This document shows, one piece after another, positions 11,351 to 22,553 of a stretch of 64,000 bases of DNA. Under the pieces are notes generated by a model, which saw only the letters and a list, made by a program, of their open reading frames with translations, made no database searches and had not been told where the DNA came from. Made by a program: the position numbers and the translations under genes. The stretch covers positions 62,001-126,000 of the forward strand of contig JAPYMA010001112.1 in NCBI GenBank assembly GCA_035041965.1, given 5' to 3'. Position 1 is the first letter of the stretch. Each line of letters opens with the position of its first letter. Origin of the DNA: Anisakis pegreffii (taxonomy: Eukaryota > Nematoda > Chromadorea > Rhabditida > Anisakidae).

Positions 11351-14225
11351 TAGGAAACCACTGAACTAACAGACACTTGAAATGGAATCAGGCGATATCA
11401 CCGAGATAAAGCACATTCAAGAGCACAGACATTCGAGAATATAAAATTGCAAGTTTTTCCAATTGGACTCGAAAATATGAAATTTGAGCAAGAATTTCGC
11501 GAATTGTTTGAATAAAAAGACCTGGTTGTTCGAAATGAGCGGAATTGTTTAAAGGAACTGTGCTCATTTTCAATGTTAATGAGCACAATGACATAATGAA
11601 CTTCTCTGATATTCGGTGGCGTCTGAAGATTGCACTTTGATATGACCATTTGAAATGATCTATTTCAAGAAGAGAAGCGTTAAGGAGGAGCCATTGAACA
11701 GCACAATGAATAAATGTGCATTCTTTCGTGTAATCTGTTTTGATGCATTATCGTGATAATTAAGCGGTTCGATGGGTTTTGCGAGTGTTTGAGTGATTCG
11801 GCACAAAGAACGGAAGAAGACTGACAATAAGCATATGCCGTCGAATGGTATAACAAACGGAAATATGATGAATGCGATGAGACTGCCTGTGAAGAATATT
11901 GAAGTATTTTTGTTCTATTCATTTTCTATCGCTCAAAAATTTAATTTGAACTGGACGAGTGAACTGAACTTATGACAAACTGAACTGGTGCTTCTGTGTG
12001 GATGCACAAAATGCTTGCTTGCTTGTCTTCCTCGGTATTGACTCATCAACGATTAGAAACTTCGAAGGAGATCACTCAATTCCGAGAGACGGAGACAGTA
12101 ATGAATTTCATGCGAGTATCGTCACAGTATTATACGCATTTTAAAATGGAAAACACTGTTGAAACAATCAGGTTTCATCAAAATGAAACTGGAATTGACA
12201 CTGTGTTTCGTATTCTGAATAATCGTTTCAGAAGGAAGCAATAAAACCAATGATGTCATGCGAGCATGCAAAACCTCTATGATATTGAATATTTAATTTT
12301 AGGTTCCTTTTCTTGCACGTCAAATACGTAGAACTGAAATGGAACTGCAAGAAAAAAACACTGAAATAAACAAAATAAATGATTATAATTGACCATAAAC
12401 GAATTCAATCAAACTAAACAGTATTTCAAGCAAATTTTTCACATTCTTCCATGCGAATCGCTCACATTTCGCGAGTATTTGATATTACGGAATAGACACT
12501 ACAGTGATTTCGACTATCAACGAGAAATGGAATGCTTCGGTAATTCAGCCATCCTCGGTATTGCTGACGATTGCTTTCATTCGTTCATGAAACTGATAAT
12601 TAATGGGAACACGGCACGCAATGAAAATGAATGTTTGGGATGTCGTAAAAGTACACTGAATTGTAGTGCATAATTCATTTATGAGGATTGTTGTGCTTAA
12701 ATTGCTCGAAATTGCTCACTTTTTTGCTAACCAAATGAAAATGGCTTTTTTTTCAGCTGAAAATGGATATTGATTTCAATTTAATCAGCACTTTGGCATT
12801 CTGTTATTGCTTTTATCTCATATGAGCAATTCAATCAAATGAATTTGAAGTTATGTTTGATCAGTTGAGCGAAAATTTCACTTAAAGATACCCGACATGA
12901 CTTTTAGTGCGAAAAAAGTTGGGCTTTCTAGGTGCATTCAAGCGGAAAAATTGAAAAGTTGGTCTTCGGAATGATTGTTACTATACTTTTGGCAAAGATG
13001 ATTGCTTTTAGGAAACGCAATTACGATTTATTTCATCGTATTTCTTGATGCGTTTAAGAAAGACGTGATTTTTGAGAGTGTGTGAACGTTCAATTCCACA
13101 AATTCGGTAGACTATCTTATTATCAAATTAAGTGTGAAGAAAAGTTGACACAGAGTACAGTTGTAAATGCACTGAACTGTCAAGTTGCTATGATTGATAT
13201 TCTCCATTTATTACCACCTTATCCTGATTCAACTATTCTAAAGATGCTTCAAATAAGTGGTTAGCTAGATTATCACGATCCTTGAAACTGAAACCGGAAC
13301 ATGCTCTAGCAGAGATCACCCATAGAACACTAAGCGTATAGCATCTGACAAACAATTCAAAATATGCAATTACAGTACAGTTTGATAAATCAATTAATCA
13401 GATAAATGAGATCAAACATTTGAAGTTAAAACTAGGATAATTCATCCCGAAAATTTTAAATTTTTATGTCAAGACCTACTGCTGGAAGTTATTATATGAA
13501 ACTGAGAGGCTTCATAATAACGACAAAAATTGGTTTGAAATTAGTTGTAACGTTGTTGCAAAGAAGGCTATCATCTTGAAAAACATCATCAGTACGAGAT
13601 AGTGAACACAGCGATAGCCACACAACGACGTGTAGGATGAGGAGGAGAAGGACGAGCTGCGAATTCAAGACTAAGAAAATACAAATAAGAAATAGAACCG
13701 GTTTCTATCTTCATCACCTTCTCGCCACCTTGCTCCGACTTATAGACAGCAGTTCTCATTTCTCTTTATTTTCCCAACTAAGAATTGTATTGAGTGTTCC
13801 CCATTAATCTTAACGAATCGCTCGATCAGCACAATCGATGTGTACCCACCCAATATTTGCAATCACCATCGTTGCATGCATGCACGTCTTATGCTTAGTC
13901 CGCAACTTCGATAACTTATAATATTTTCGGACATCACTGAGTCATTCGTTGTTTGCTTTAACACACGTATTGTCGTCATATGCTTAAGCAGATAACACAT
14001 TGATCATTCGTTATCATCAAGAAACTAAGAAACAATCCAGTTCTTGCGCATCAGTGCGGTAATCGGTTAATAGAGCCGAACGTAAGATGGAACATCTGAT
14101 TTTGTTGTCCGTGCAAAGGGAAAAATTGTCTGATGTTGATGTAATCACATGAAGTAGTCAAAATAAACAATCTTTTTTAGTGAATTACACTGGAACATCC
14201 AATTTTTTTCGAACGATTCATTCAC

Positions 14226-14472
14226 CTGTTGAGCTACAATCGAAGACTTGCTCCATCCAAAGCAATACTGGTAATCTCTTACTGATAAAGATCAGGGAAG
14301 ATGCTTGAACTTCAATGAGATTCTCTCCATATAACATCATACGATTCAGTTGTACGGTGTAATTAGGAACCTCAACAGGTCTCAATTGAACAGCATGCTC
14401 CCGTGAAGTTGCATTGATCACCGAACGGAGAACTTTCAATTTGGCATCAAACAGCTTCGATAAACTAATCAT
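14226..14472 (-). CDS. Probable coding exon, unknown protein
   Basis: This minus-strand frame of 82 codons runs from ATG 14472, which follows a possible acceptor (CATATCAG), to a GTGAAT donor (exon end 14226, phase 1). It reads as ordinary globular protein: MISLSKLFDAKLKVLRSV, then VEVPNYTVQLNRMMLYGENL, then RLPVLLWMEQVFDC. Codon use is coding-like, unlike the flanking DNA. No continuing exon could be matched in phase downstream; a weaker coding-like frame on the same strand at 14,836-15,039 may belong to the same gene. I do not recognise the family. Confidence 0.45.
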
Positions 14473-17453
14473 CTGATATGATCAAATACTGCGTACCGTA
14501 AACTATAGGTTAGCTTGAACGGTTGAGTTTGAAACATGCTAAATCATTATTGATAGAGGAATATATAGATAAGTGAGGATATCGTTGCTGTACAACGATA
14601 CGTGCTGTGCGGACTGAAGGTACTATTGCACCGTTTAGTGAGTTAGTTCCGTTTTGACGAAAACGACAACACGACCACTGTGATTGCATGATTGAATGTG
14701 CAAATGATTCTGATATCCTTACGAATTGCTCAGAGAAAAAAGTTCTTCATCAATCCTATCATCACTTTGCAGTTTTGTAATACCACTTAAATTACGAATG
14801 TTCAGAAATTGAATGAAATCAATGATACGAAAACATTATTTGAATGAATGGAAACCAGTCGACGAAGCCAGTTCAGAATTGAGACTGTAGAGGAATTTAA
14901 TCGATACATTGGTTGAATTGCGTAAACGAACAAATGACGACAAATGGTATTGTAATAGCTGAATGGTGGTTTGATATTCAGTAGACGTTTGCGTTGAAGC
15001 GAAAGTGCAATTTCTATGTTGCATATTTAAAATTTGCATATGAAATGGAAACGATGCGATACGTTCAATGCATCATGATATGACATAGACAGTCTTTTGA
15101 TGTTCTATATTTTCGCGTTTTCTGAAAAGGTCGTTTGATATTCCCGAATTGGAATATCTCTATAAGAACTGCCCATTCCATATCCGTCCCATTTTTGATA
15201 ATATCCAAGCTAATCTTTACGTAAAACTGTCACGAAAAATGGTCCTCCCGAAGACTTAATCGATTTCAGCGGATATTGCAAAGCGCTGAGTTAATGGTGG
15301 TCGTGCAGGTATGTTGTTTCAAATGCAAAATACAATTGAAATTTGCTGATGAAATGAGAAGGTGAAAGAATGAGAATTGTACTGAACAGAATCGTGGATG
15401 AGAAATGGCTAACAAAATGGAGAAAATTAACGTTGAAAATATTTTGGTAACTGGTGGAGCAACACAGGGATGAGCTGATTGACAAATTCGCGAATGACGT
15501 GAAAGTTTTTCAAAATGATCATCGAGAAGAGTTGAGTCTTGACTTGAAGGTTCGTTGAAAGCTGTCAACTTTGTTGAGTCAACTTTGGAACCAACTAATT
15601 TATTCATTTACTGATTCGTCCGTCGATGAATACATAATGGCTTTCATTTATGTACGTGAAAAGTTATAGGTGATTCTAATCTTGTGAAAGATTAGGGTTC
15701 TTCTGTTCATGACATACCGAATATGAAATTCTGGAATTAGACGCACCAGTAACGATCATGCGTTCTCTTGATTGAATGTATGACAGCAGAACAAGGTTAG
15801 TGGTGATAGATCAATTTCAAAATCAACATTATTTAAAGCTAGTGAGACTGAAAATCTTTTGTATATGATCTATGAAGAAGTACAATGGATGACTAAATGG
15901 ATGATGCATTATGCATAATCCAAAGCAAAAGTGATGACTTTAAAGTGAAATGCTTGATTGCAACGATAATCATTGCGGCTGGTTTTGCGTGAGTGGCTGT
16001 TCGCATACATGCGAATTGCTGCATGGATTGGGAGGCGAGGCATTATTCTATTTATTTGTACAATAGAAACAAATGGAACATGATCAGTTCAGAAGACAGC
16101 GTGATGCTCATGGAGGTTTCGGCGCAAAAATGAATCGCATACAATATCGAATATTGTACACTGAAAGAGCGTAGAAACGGGAAATACAATGCATACAGCA
16201 AGATGATGATCACATAAAAGTAAATAAACTGAAAATCAAAGATTATTGATGGGAAGTAGGATGAAATTTTGCGAGCCAACGAGAGAGAGTCTGACGATCG
16301 GCAATTACCGAATGAATTGATGTGCTTGATTATGGCGATTGGTAAATTGAAGTGATGTCTGCTGCTAAAATTGTTATTCATGATGCTATTTTATTGATGA
16401 TGATTATGGGACGTTTTTGGGCATTAAAAAAACGTCGATTTCATGTGATCGTTTCATCGAAATTCCTAAGAATCAGTTTTTGGTTTCGCTCGAACTCTCC
16501 TGAACTGAGAAAGGCGTTTTAGAAACCGAAAAAAATATGTTCTTTCACCGAATACTTCTAGTGGACGTCGTATACAAACCGAAGAGACTAGTCTTTTGAA
16601 ATTATGATCATTGTCACAGTTGAATGACTGAAATCAGTTAAATTTGCTGAACTGAGCAAATTCGTTTTGACATTTGCACAATTTCTTCTATATTTGTTCC
16701 GGATTAAATTCCTTTTTAGCGCATCATGCAAGTGAAACAGTGATGTTTTCTCATTACCCCACATAGCGATTCGAGGAGCACAGGAACAGTCCAATAAATA
16801 ATTAAGCAAATCATATTGAATGGAAGCAATAATGGGTAATTGAGGTGAAGTATTTTCATACAGATTCATTCGCTGATGGTTCATTTTAAACGTGGACTGA
16901 ATGAAATTAGTCATTAATGTTGAAGAGAAGATCATTTTGATGGACTGAAGAAGTACGGCAAAAATATACATTTATATAGGTGATCATCGACGAAATTACG
17001 AACGAATAATGAACACTTATTGGTCTGTTGATGCGCATTCCTTTGGGTTTTCTTCTCCGAAATATGAGAATTATTCTATCAAACATCTGCGATTTTAACG
17101 TCTCAGTAGCACTTCATAATGTATAATTCCCTACGCATAGCTGGCATTTTATAATTTCGTTTCCAAAACCAAAAATTGAAAACATGCACAGAGTTTGCCT
17201 GCATTCATTCATGAATTTCATTGATAGACTTCCAAAAATTCAATTAATCACACATGCTATCATCCGGCACTTCTTGCTGGCACTTCTTCGCTATCATTCG
17301 TTTCGTGAATTATTATGCCATTTGATGCGGTCGGTATGTTTGAATGTTTGGTTCGATAGCCCCCTGTTCGTTGCATCAAAATATTCTCAACAGAGACGAG
17401 AATCACTGAAGCAGGATCAAGTTCGTTTTGACGAATCTCACTATCAAAGCATC
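14473..17453. other. Gene-poor stretch
   Basis: It holds a coding-like minus frame at 14,836-15,039 (starts ATG, ends TAA, no splice partner), a 127-codon minus frame at 16,588-16,971 that is about the length expected once by chance in this composition, and otherwise AT-rich sequence with nothing recognisable. Confidence 0.35.
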
Positions 17454-17535
17454 ACTAAGCAAATGGATTCTTTCGCATTGATCATAACCGCAAAGTAAAC
17501 TAAGCAAATGGATTCTTTCGCATTGATCATAACCG
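17454..17535 (+). repeat. Two-copy tandem duplication, 45-bp period
   Basis: A 37-bp sequence beginning ACTAAGCAAATGGATTCTTT at 17454-17490 is repeated exactly at 17499-17535. The identity indicates a recent tandem duplication about 160 bp upstream of the LTR element. Confidence 0.95.
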
Positions 17536-17687
17536 TTTATCATTCTCTTCATGCACTTTCACTCTCGGTTGAAGAAGGTGTGAGTACCGACTGAGAGCAT
17601 TCCTCGGCCGGCAAAATGGCTTAGTTCTTTTCCATTAGAGATTTTAGCATCACATATTACGTCAACATCAGTAAAAATAATCTCATG

Positions 17688-17692
17688 ACGCA
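17688..17692 (+). repeat. Target-site duplication ACGCA, left
   Basis: These five bases immediately precede the left LTR and are repeated immediately after the right LTR (19434-19438). Five bases is the usual length for many LTR retrotransposon integrases. Confidence 0.75.
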
Positions 17693-18030
17693 TGTCGCGA
17701 CGGAGCGCAAAAGAGAAGCGCGAGAGAGACAATTCGTGAGGGACACCAAAGTGACGCGAAAGAGAAGCGCGAGAGAGATGATTCGTGAGGGACACCAAAG
17801 TGATATGTGAAAACAACCTTAAATCTGTACTTAGCTGTATATGTATAAGATGTACACAAATATCATGCGCTACCGAATCGGATGATGAAACTTGACTTTC
17901 GTATATCTCATTTGGAGGATCTCCTCCCTTTTCTGTTTGTATTATATGAATGCTTTGTGTTTCGATATATAAGACAGTGTTAATACAAAATAAACGCCGA
18001 AATGGTGCGCCGACAAAATAAACGCCGAAA
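17693..18030 (+). repeat. Left LTR
   Basis: 338 bp, starting TGTCGCGACGG. A unit of about 49 bp (core GCGAAAGAGAAGCGCGAGAG) is present twice here but once in the right LTR, and the 28-bp end module is also doubled. It contains a TATA-like ATATATAAG near 17,967 and an AATAAA near 17,989, as expected for LTR promoter and polyadenylation signals. Confidence 0.85.
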
Positions 18031-18042
18031 TGGTGCGTCGGC
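18031..18042 (+). promoter_or_regulatory. Primer-binding site for reverse transcription
   Basis: TGGTGCGTCGGC begins with TGG, complementary to the CCA end of a tRNA, and abuts the inferred LTR end. A variant copy, TGGTGCGCCGAC, occurs one 28-bp module upstream inside the duplicated LTR end. The tRNA identity was not determined. Confidence 0.6.
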
Positions 18043-18210
18043 AAAATAGAGTCTGATATAATTCGTTTTCTGCGACTATATTCCAATTACAACAAAATTC
18101 GGATATTCTCAACTGCCCGTGGAAATTCAACAATCCAACAAATTCGTTACTGAATACGTTCCACCAGCACATCAAATCAATTGCCCCGCAAACAACACTC
18201 GTTCAACGCA

Positions 18211-18435
18211 ATGCCAACGTCAGCACATATCCGTTCTTCAATCGGCCCGGTGAAGGCCAGGCTTCAACAAGAGATGCAGAAAGCTTCTCAGCTATTACAG
18301 TTTCAATGGTCCGAAAAACAACTTAACGAAGAACAACTCGCCAAATGTAAGTCTCAAATTCGTTTAAGTGATATGTGCATACGATCATTGGAAGTCAAAC
18401 TAGAACCACCGACAAATTATTTAATGTCGCAGTAA
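18211..18435 (+). CDS. Gag-like remnant ORF inside the LTR element
   Basis: This 74-codon frame (open from 18181) follows the primer-binding site. The product is hydrophilic and predicted helical: GPVKARLQQEMQKASQLLQF, then EKQLNEEQLAKCKSQIRL. This fits the helical N-terminal part of a gag protein, but similarity to a named gag family was not established. It stops at TAA before the minisatellites, so any gag would be truncated. Confidence 0.45.
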   Translation: MPTSAHIRSSIGPVKARLQQEMQKASQLLQFQWSEKQLNEEQLAKCKSQIRLSDMCIRSLEVKLEPPTNYLMSQ

Positions 18436-18555
18436 CGAATATTCAAATGAGCAATAGACAGTCCAATATACATCCCTAAATTATCGGCGTGGAAAATATT
18501 GTTCTGTCCAATTTATTCATATTCATTGCCGGACCTCAATATCACCCGGTTTTCA

Positions 18556-18800
18556 TCAATCGTCAGTTAATATTGTTAATCATATTCAGTCGTCAGAAAA
18601 TATTGATACTCATATTCAATAGTCAGTTAATATTGATACTCATATTCAATAATCAGTTAGTAGTGAGACTCATATTCAATAGTCAGTTAAAATTGATACT
18701 CATATTCAACAGTCAGTTAATATTGATACTCATATTCAATCGTCAGTTAATATTGCCACTTATATGCAATTGTCGGTTAATATTCTTATTCATATTCATT
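18556..18800 (+). repeat. Minisatellite, ~30-bp unit, about 8 copies
   Basis: These are imperfect tandem copies of a unit like TATTGATACTCATATTCAAT plus AGTCAGTTAA. Several neighbouring copies differ by only one or two bases. The long frame across it (18489-19064) is a by-product of the 30-bp period, which is divisible by three. Confidence 0.9.
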
Positions 18801-18860
18801 ACCGAACCTCAATATCGTCCGGTTGCATCAATCGTCAGTTCCTATCATTCCGACTTCATC

Positions 18861-19055
18861 ACTTCAACAAAGATCCGTGTACCCAATCACGTCAGTCGTC
18901 AGTCCATATTATTCATCTGCAACATTTCAACAAAGCCCCGTGTACCCCAATCACGCCAATCGTCAGTATATTGTTTCATTTGCAAAGTTTCAACAGAGCT
19001 CCGTGTACCTCAATCACGTCAATCGTCAGTCTGTATTGTTTCTTCTGCAATATTT
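18861..19055 (+). repeat. Second minisatellite, ~59-bp unit, 3 copies
   Basis: There are three imperfect copies of a unit containing TTTCAACA, CCGTGTACC, AATCACG, CAATCGTCAGT and a T-rich stretch. The CGTCAGT word is shared with the 30-bp array, suggesting that one array grew out of the other. Confidence 0.8.
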
Positions 19056-19144
19056 CGACAATAATTCAACTACGCCATTCTAATTCCGGTCAATCAATGA
19101 TGGAGGCGTGCTCGCGAGATACCACAGCTTCGTCGTCCGGGGAG

Positions 19145-19433
19145 TGTCGCGACGGAGCGCGAAAGAGAAGCGCGAGAGAGACAATTCGTGAGGGACACCA
19201 AAGTGATATGTGAAAACAACCTTAAATCTGTACTTAGCTGTATATGTATAAGATGTACACAAATATCATGCGCTACCGAATCGGATGATGAAACTTGACT
19301 TTCGTATATCTCATTTGGAGGATCTCCTCCCTTTTCTGTTTGTATTATATGAATGCTTTGTGTTTCGATATATAAGACAGTGTTAATACAAAATAAACGC
19401 CGAAATGGTGCGTCGACAAAATAAACGCCGAAA
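19145..19433 (+). repeat. Right LTR
   Basis: 289 bp, nearly identical to the left LTR apart from the missing 49-bp unit and a few substitutions. A short purine run (GGGGAG) precedes it, as for a polypurine tract. Confidence 0.85.
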
Positions 19434-19438
19434 ACGCA
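19434..19438 (+). repeat. Target-site duplication ACGCA, right
   Basis: Exact copy of the five bases at 17688-17692, directly after the right LTR. Confidence 0.75.
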
Positions 19439-19600
19439 TTCACTCAAGCGCTCAAAAGCAGTCATTCAAACTGCAGTCACTGAAAAAATACGCAGCATTA
19501 TCTTGTTCCGATGACACTTCGCATCAAAATGAACACACACATTTCTGCACGTTGTTCAGCGATCAAACTGAAAAGAAAGTCTGCAATTATGCAACTCACG

Positions 19601-19861
19601 TCATTCTCGGTATTGTGTCGTCGGATCCGGAAGACTCGTAAACTTAACGCAAGTGACCGAAATTTCATGGTGGCTTTCGACTGGTTCATGCGAGACGATT
19701 TCGTTGAGTTGGACGGTGATCGAACCATCGGTCTGCCATCTATAAATGCCAATTTGAAAATCTGAATACAAATTTGAAATTTCGAGAGTCTTTTCGCCAG
19801 GTGCATTGAAACACGCATAGTATGTACAGAGCACAATGAAAGAAACTGCTGGAATTTCCAA
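19601..19861 (-). CDS. Candidate exon, strand ambiguous, unknown
   Basis: Coding-like composition over about 19,600-19,860. On the minus strand, a frame after a possible acceptor (TTGTATTCAG) reads DFQIGIYRWQTDGSITVQL, then EISVTCVKFTSLPDP, and stops at TGA just before a GTGAGT donor. The plus strand is also open and coding-like (19,511-19,765, ATG to TGA, FMVAFDWFMRDDFVELDGD). I cannot decide between them. Neither was recognised. The segment lies about 170 bp beyond the LTR element, so an interrupted host gene is possible. Confidence 0.3.
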   Translation of the reverse strand: MEIPAVSFIVLCTYYACFNAPGEKTLEISNLYSDFQIGIYRWQTDGSITVQLNEIVSHEPVESHHEISVTCVKFTSLPDPTTQYRE

Positions 19862-21845
19862 ATTGCATTCAATGATTCATAATGGAATTGATGAATTTCG
19901 TCGATATGTTCGCAATTGACCATCAAATAAACCGACGACTGCAAGGACATAGTATAAATGATGAAAATGATCACTGCTCCATGCCGTCAACATTCAACAT
20001 TCTTTTAGTGGGCACCTTCAAGCCCAGTTCTACACCAGTAGTTCAAGAGATTATTATGCATTCATTTACATGATATCAATTACAACTGAAGATACAGATC
20101 TCCACAACCTGCGAACTAGCTCATTAGCAGTGCTAGCTTTAACAGAGAGTATGACTGATCTACACTGATCATAGAACACGAATAATACTAATTAGCAAGT
20201 TTAAAAGCAGAAAACGACTTCAGATGATACACACAACAGAATGAATTCAGAGATACAGCTAACATTGATTGAAATGCAAGATGGGCATGAAAATCAGTTG
20301 CGCAGTCATTAGGCACGAATATTGGAATAATAAGGCAAGGAATGAATACATTTTTCATTGTGAGCAAACTTCTTTGCAAGATGTGTCACTGAAAGAATTC
20401 CATTTAAAAAATCAGCAATCAACTGATTGTGAGTTGGCAGATAAGTTGAACACAGATGGATTTTAATGAACGATGGCAGCAGAATTGGGAATGAATTAAA
20501 CAGAGATCTAGAAGGTGAACTCAAAGGTGCTTCTCTATGCAAGTATTCAACGGAAGCTGCTGTCGTCAATTAGAGAGAATGCCGCGTAGATATTGTGAAT
20601 TACAATGAGAAAACTTCAAGTAAGGATCACAAGAGTCAGTTAGAAAATGCCAATTTGTGGTGATATTCCGAAGTGATGTCCTGCAATTATATGTTTGCAA
20701 AAATACATGCGCATATAACGATTGCAGTTGGTTTTGCTTCAACTTCAACGAAATGAACAAATGAGCAAATCTCGCGGGATCCAGCGCAAACGGGCAACGA
20801 CGACCGACGGTCATAAATGTATCACCTACACACGGTTATTGGTCGAGCAGTAAAGAAGGATTTCGTTGCTCAGTTTTTTTTGTTGGCCATGCCTGTTGGT
20901 GCCGAGTAAGATCTAATGACCAAATGAATCCAACAAAGCATTGTAAAATGCACTCAGACTGACTCAATTTTTCACTTGAATTCTATGAATGAAGTTTCGT
21001 TGCTTTCTGAGTGCATGAGCCATTATTGTCCGAAATTGCAATGCAAAAACACTATCGAAATGGATGTGTTAGTGGAATGGTTAGATTTTGAATGCATGAT
21101 ATGCGCTTTTTTTCGAGTGTTCCGAAAAATCAAGTGAAATATCTCGACGATTAAACTTTTGAGCTAAAGCTCTCACGATCAGGAATTAGTCAAAATGGGT
21201 GAGATCATAAATTATCATTGAGCTAGCGGTCGGTTCTCTATAATTATCTTTGCGATCCGATCAAAACGAAAAATTGGGCACGTAGTTGAATTTGATGAAT
21301 GCTGGTGTTCATCTGATGAACTCAGAATGAACATACTGATGAAGCTAATGCAATCATAAACATTGAATGACTAGGCATGAGCACAAGAATGCAATTGGCT
21401 TTGTTCATAGCGTTGAATATGATAAGAGAAAGTGGAATGAGTGATGAAATGAATGGTTTGTTTTCATTTGATTTCTTTCGTTTGATCCATCTTGATTGAT
21501 TACGTTGAAAATGACGTGTACAAGAATGCTGTCCCATTAAGATAAGGTTAATTCAAAGAATTCACGATTATGAATAAGCGAAGAACTGAAGTTCTTCTTG
21601 TGAAATCATCACGATATATGACCATTCGACTGTGAAAGTAGGAAATTCCGAGAGCTACACAAATTAATGAGATACGGTATCGATGAAAAGTCAAGAAATC
21701 AACAATCATATCCACATCGTGTGCTCAATCAGAAATGGCTTACATGTTTTTTGCATTGATTCTACTGTATTTCCTTAAATTCTTTTTTATTAGATAATTT
21801 TTATCGTGAAAATTCAATCATAGTAACACCACCTCCCTTGCATGC
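19862..21845. other. No convincing gene
   Basis: AT-rich sequence with short frames on both strands. None has splice support or recognisable motifs. Confidence 0.4.
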
Positions 21846-21992
21846 CTATCCCATCATAAATTCACGCCGATGTGGTGTTGTCATTCCATCATTTTGAAAT
21901 ATGTGATATTCAACGTTGCACTGATACTGATGAACTGATTGTGGTGTCACGCTATGACGAACAGAATTACGGATGAAGCTTGGAGTTGAACA
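21846..21992 (-). CDS. Candidate terminal exon, unknown protein
   Basis: This minus-strand frame starts after a good acceptor (ATTTCCCAG, exon start 21992, phase 0) and ends at TAG 21846-21848, giving 48 residues (CSTPSFIRNSVRHSVTPQSV ... HRREFMMG). A GTGAGT 45 bp upstream could be the donor of a typical short nematode intron, but the upstream exon could not be put in phase. No family recognised. Confidence 0.32.
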   Translation of the reverse strand, partial: CSTPSFIRNSVRHSVTPQSVHQYQCNVEYHIFQNDGMTTPHRREFMMG

Positions 21993-22341
21993 CTGGGAAA
22001 TGAAATCAAATTTTGACAGAGTTCGAATGGGACTCACATTGACTCAACAAGATAGGAATGATGTGATGATATCGATGAAGCATGTTAAAGTCTCAATACT
22101 GAACCATTGGACAAACGGAACTATTCGGTTTCCATCTCTTGAAGTTTAGAACATATTCGTGTCTCTTGTGAAGAATGGAACACTTCAGAAAGTTTCGAAA
22201 AGTTTTCATCGAATGAATGAAAAGTTTTTTTCAGCGATGGATAGCCATTCAAACTAACAAAACTTGCATCCTACGAATAAATGAGAGAATAATATGGGTT
22301 CGCTCGTATAACTGATCACAAAGAAGCAATTACATTTCTAG

Positions 22342-22553
22342 ATCATAAAATGTATCTTTGGTGCTGCTTCATCCATACATTGCCTATGGCTTATGGATGT
22401 GCCGTCGGAACGCATCAAAACGATTATTTCAGCAGCTCAAAAAGAGAAGCTGTTCCCATTCACGTTAATAGCATCAATAATAATGATGGTTATGGGAATG
22501 ACGAGCGGAGATTTTGTCCATCGCAATCGAGCACATGTGGGCTAATTGCATAA
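22342..22553 (+). CDS. Candidate neuropeptide-like precursor, 67 aa
   Basis: ATG 22350 lies 9 bp after a consensus 3' splice site (ACATTTCTAG), as for a trans-spliced nematode mRNA. The frame ends at TAA 22551-22553. The product starts with a hydrophobic, signal-like segment (MYLWCCFIHTLPMAYG), has a dibasic KR at about residue 32 and an RR at about 53-54, and ends RRFCPSQSSTCGLIA. The C-x6-C arrangement after a dibasic site resembles allatostatin-C/somatostatin-type cyclic peptides. No amidation Gly is at the very end, and the core differs from known allatostatin-C sequences, so this is a resemblance only. Alternatives are a small secreted peptide or a chance ORF. Confidence 0.4.

Larger units (their letters stand above)
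7181..14225. other. Gene-poor stretch
   Basis: AT-rich non-coding-like DNA. Listed separately are a diverged repeat pair at about 9.93 and 10.25 kb and a weak frame at 11,150-11,350. A palindromic ATAATATTAT core lies near 9,735-9,745. No other exon with splice support was found. Confidence 0.4.
17693..19433 (+). mobile_element. Short non-autonomous LTR retrotransposon, 1741 bp
   Basis: Two long direct repeats (17693-18030 and 19145-19433) both start TGTCGCGACGG and end GCCGAAA, and are flanked by the 5-bp duplication ACGCA. A primer-binding-site-like TGGTGCGTCGGC starts exactly after the left LTR. The 1.1-kb interior has one short gag-like frame and two minisatellite blocks. No reverse transcriptase, protease, RNase H or integrase frame is present, so the element would need enzymes supplied by another copy (a TRIM-like element or internal-deletion derivative). 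The left LTR carries an extra 49-bp tandem unit that the right one lacks. The primer-site position and gag-like frame would suit a BEL/Pao or Gypsy parent; which one is not decidable here. Confidence 0.85.

Noticed and set aside
16588..16971. 127-codon ATG-initiated minus ORF with a TATATAAA-like upstream element
   Set aside because: In DNA this AT-rich an ORF of this length is expected about once per 64 kb by chance; no motif or splice support. Not excluded, only unsupported.
17559..18086. 175-codon minus-strand ORF
   Set aside because: It covers the left LTR antisense and is repeated in the right LTR (19094-19465), so it is LTR sequence and not a gene.
18489..19064. 191-codon ORF with repeated hydrophobic ILIF-like segments, superficially a multi-pass membrane protein
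   Set aside because: It is produced by the 30-bp minisatellite, whose period is divisible by three; there is no normal coding signature.
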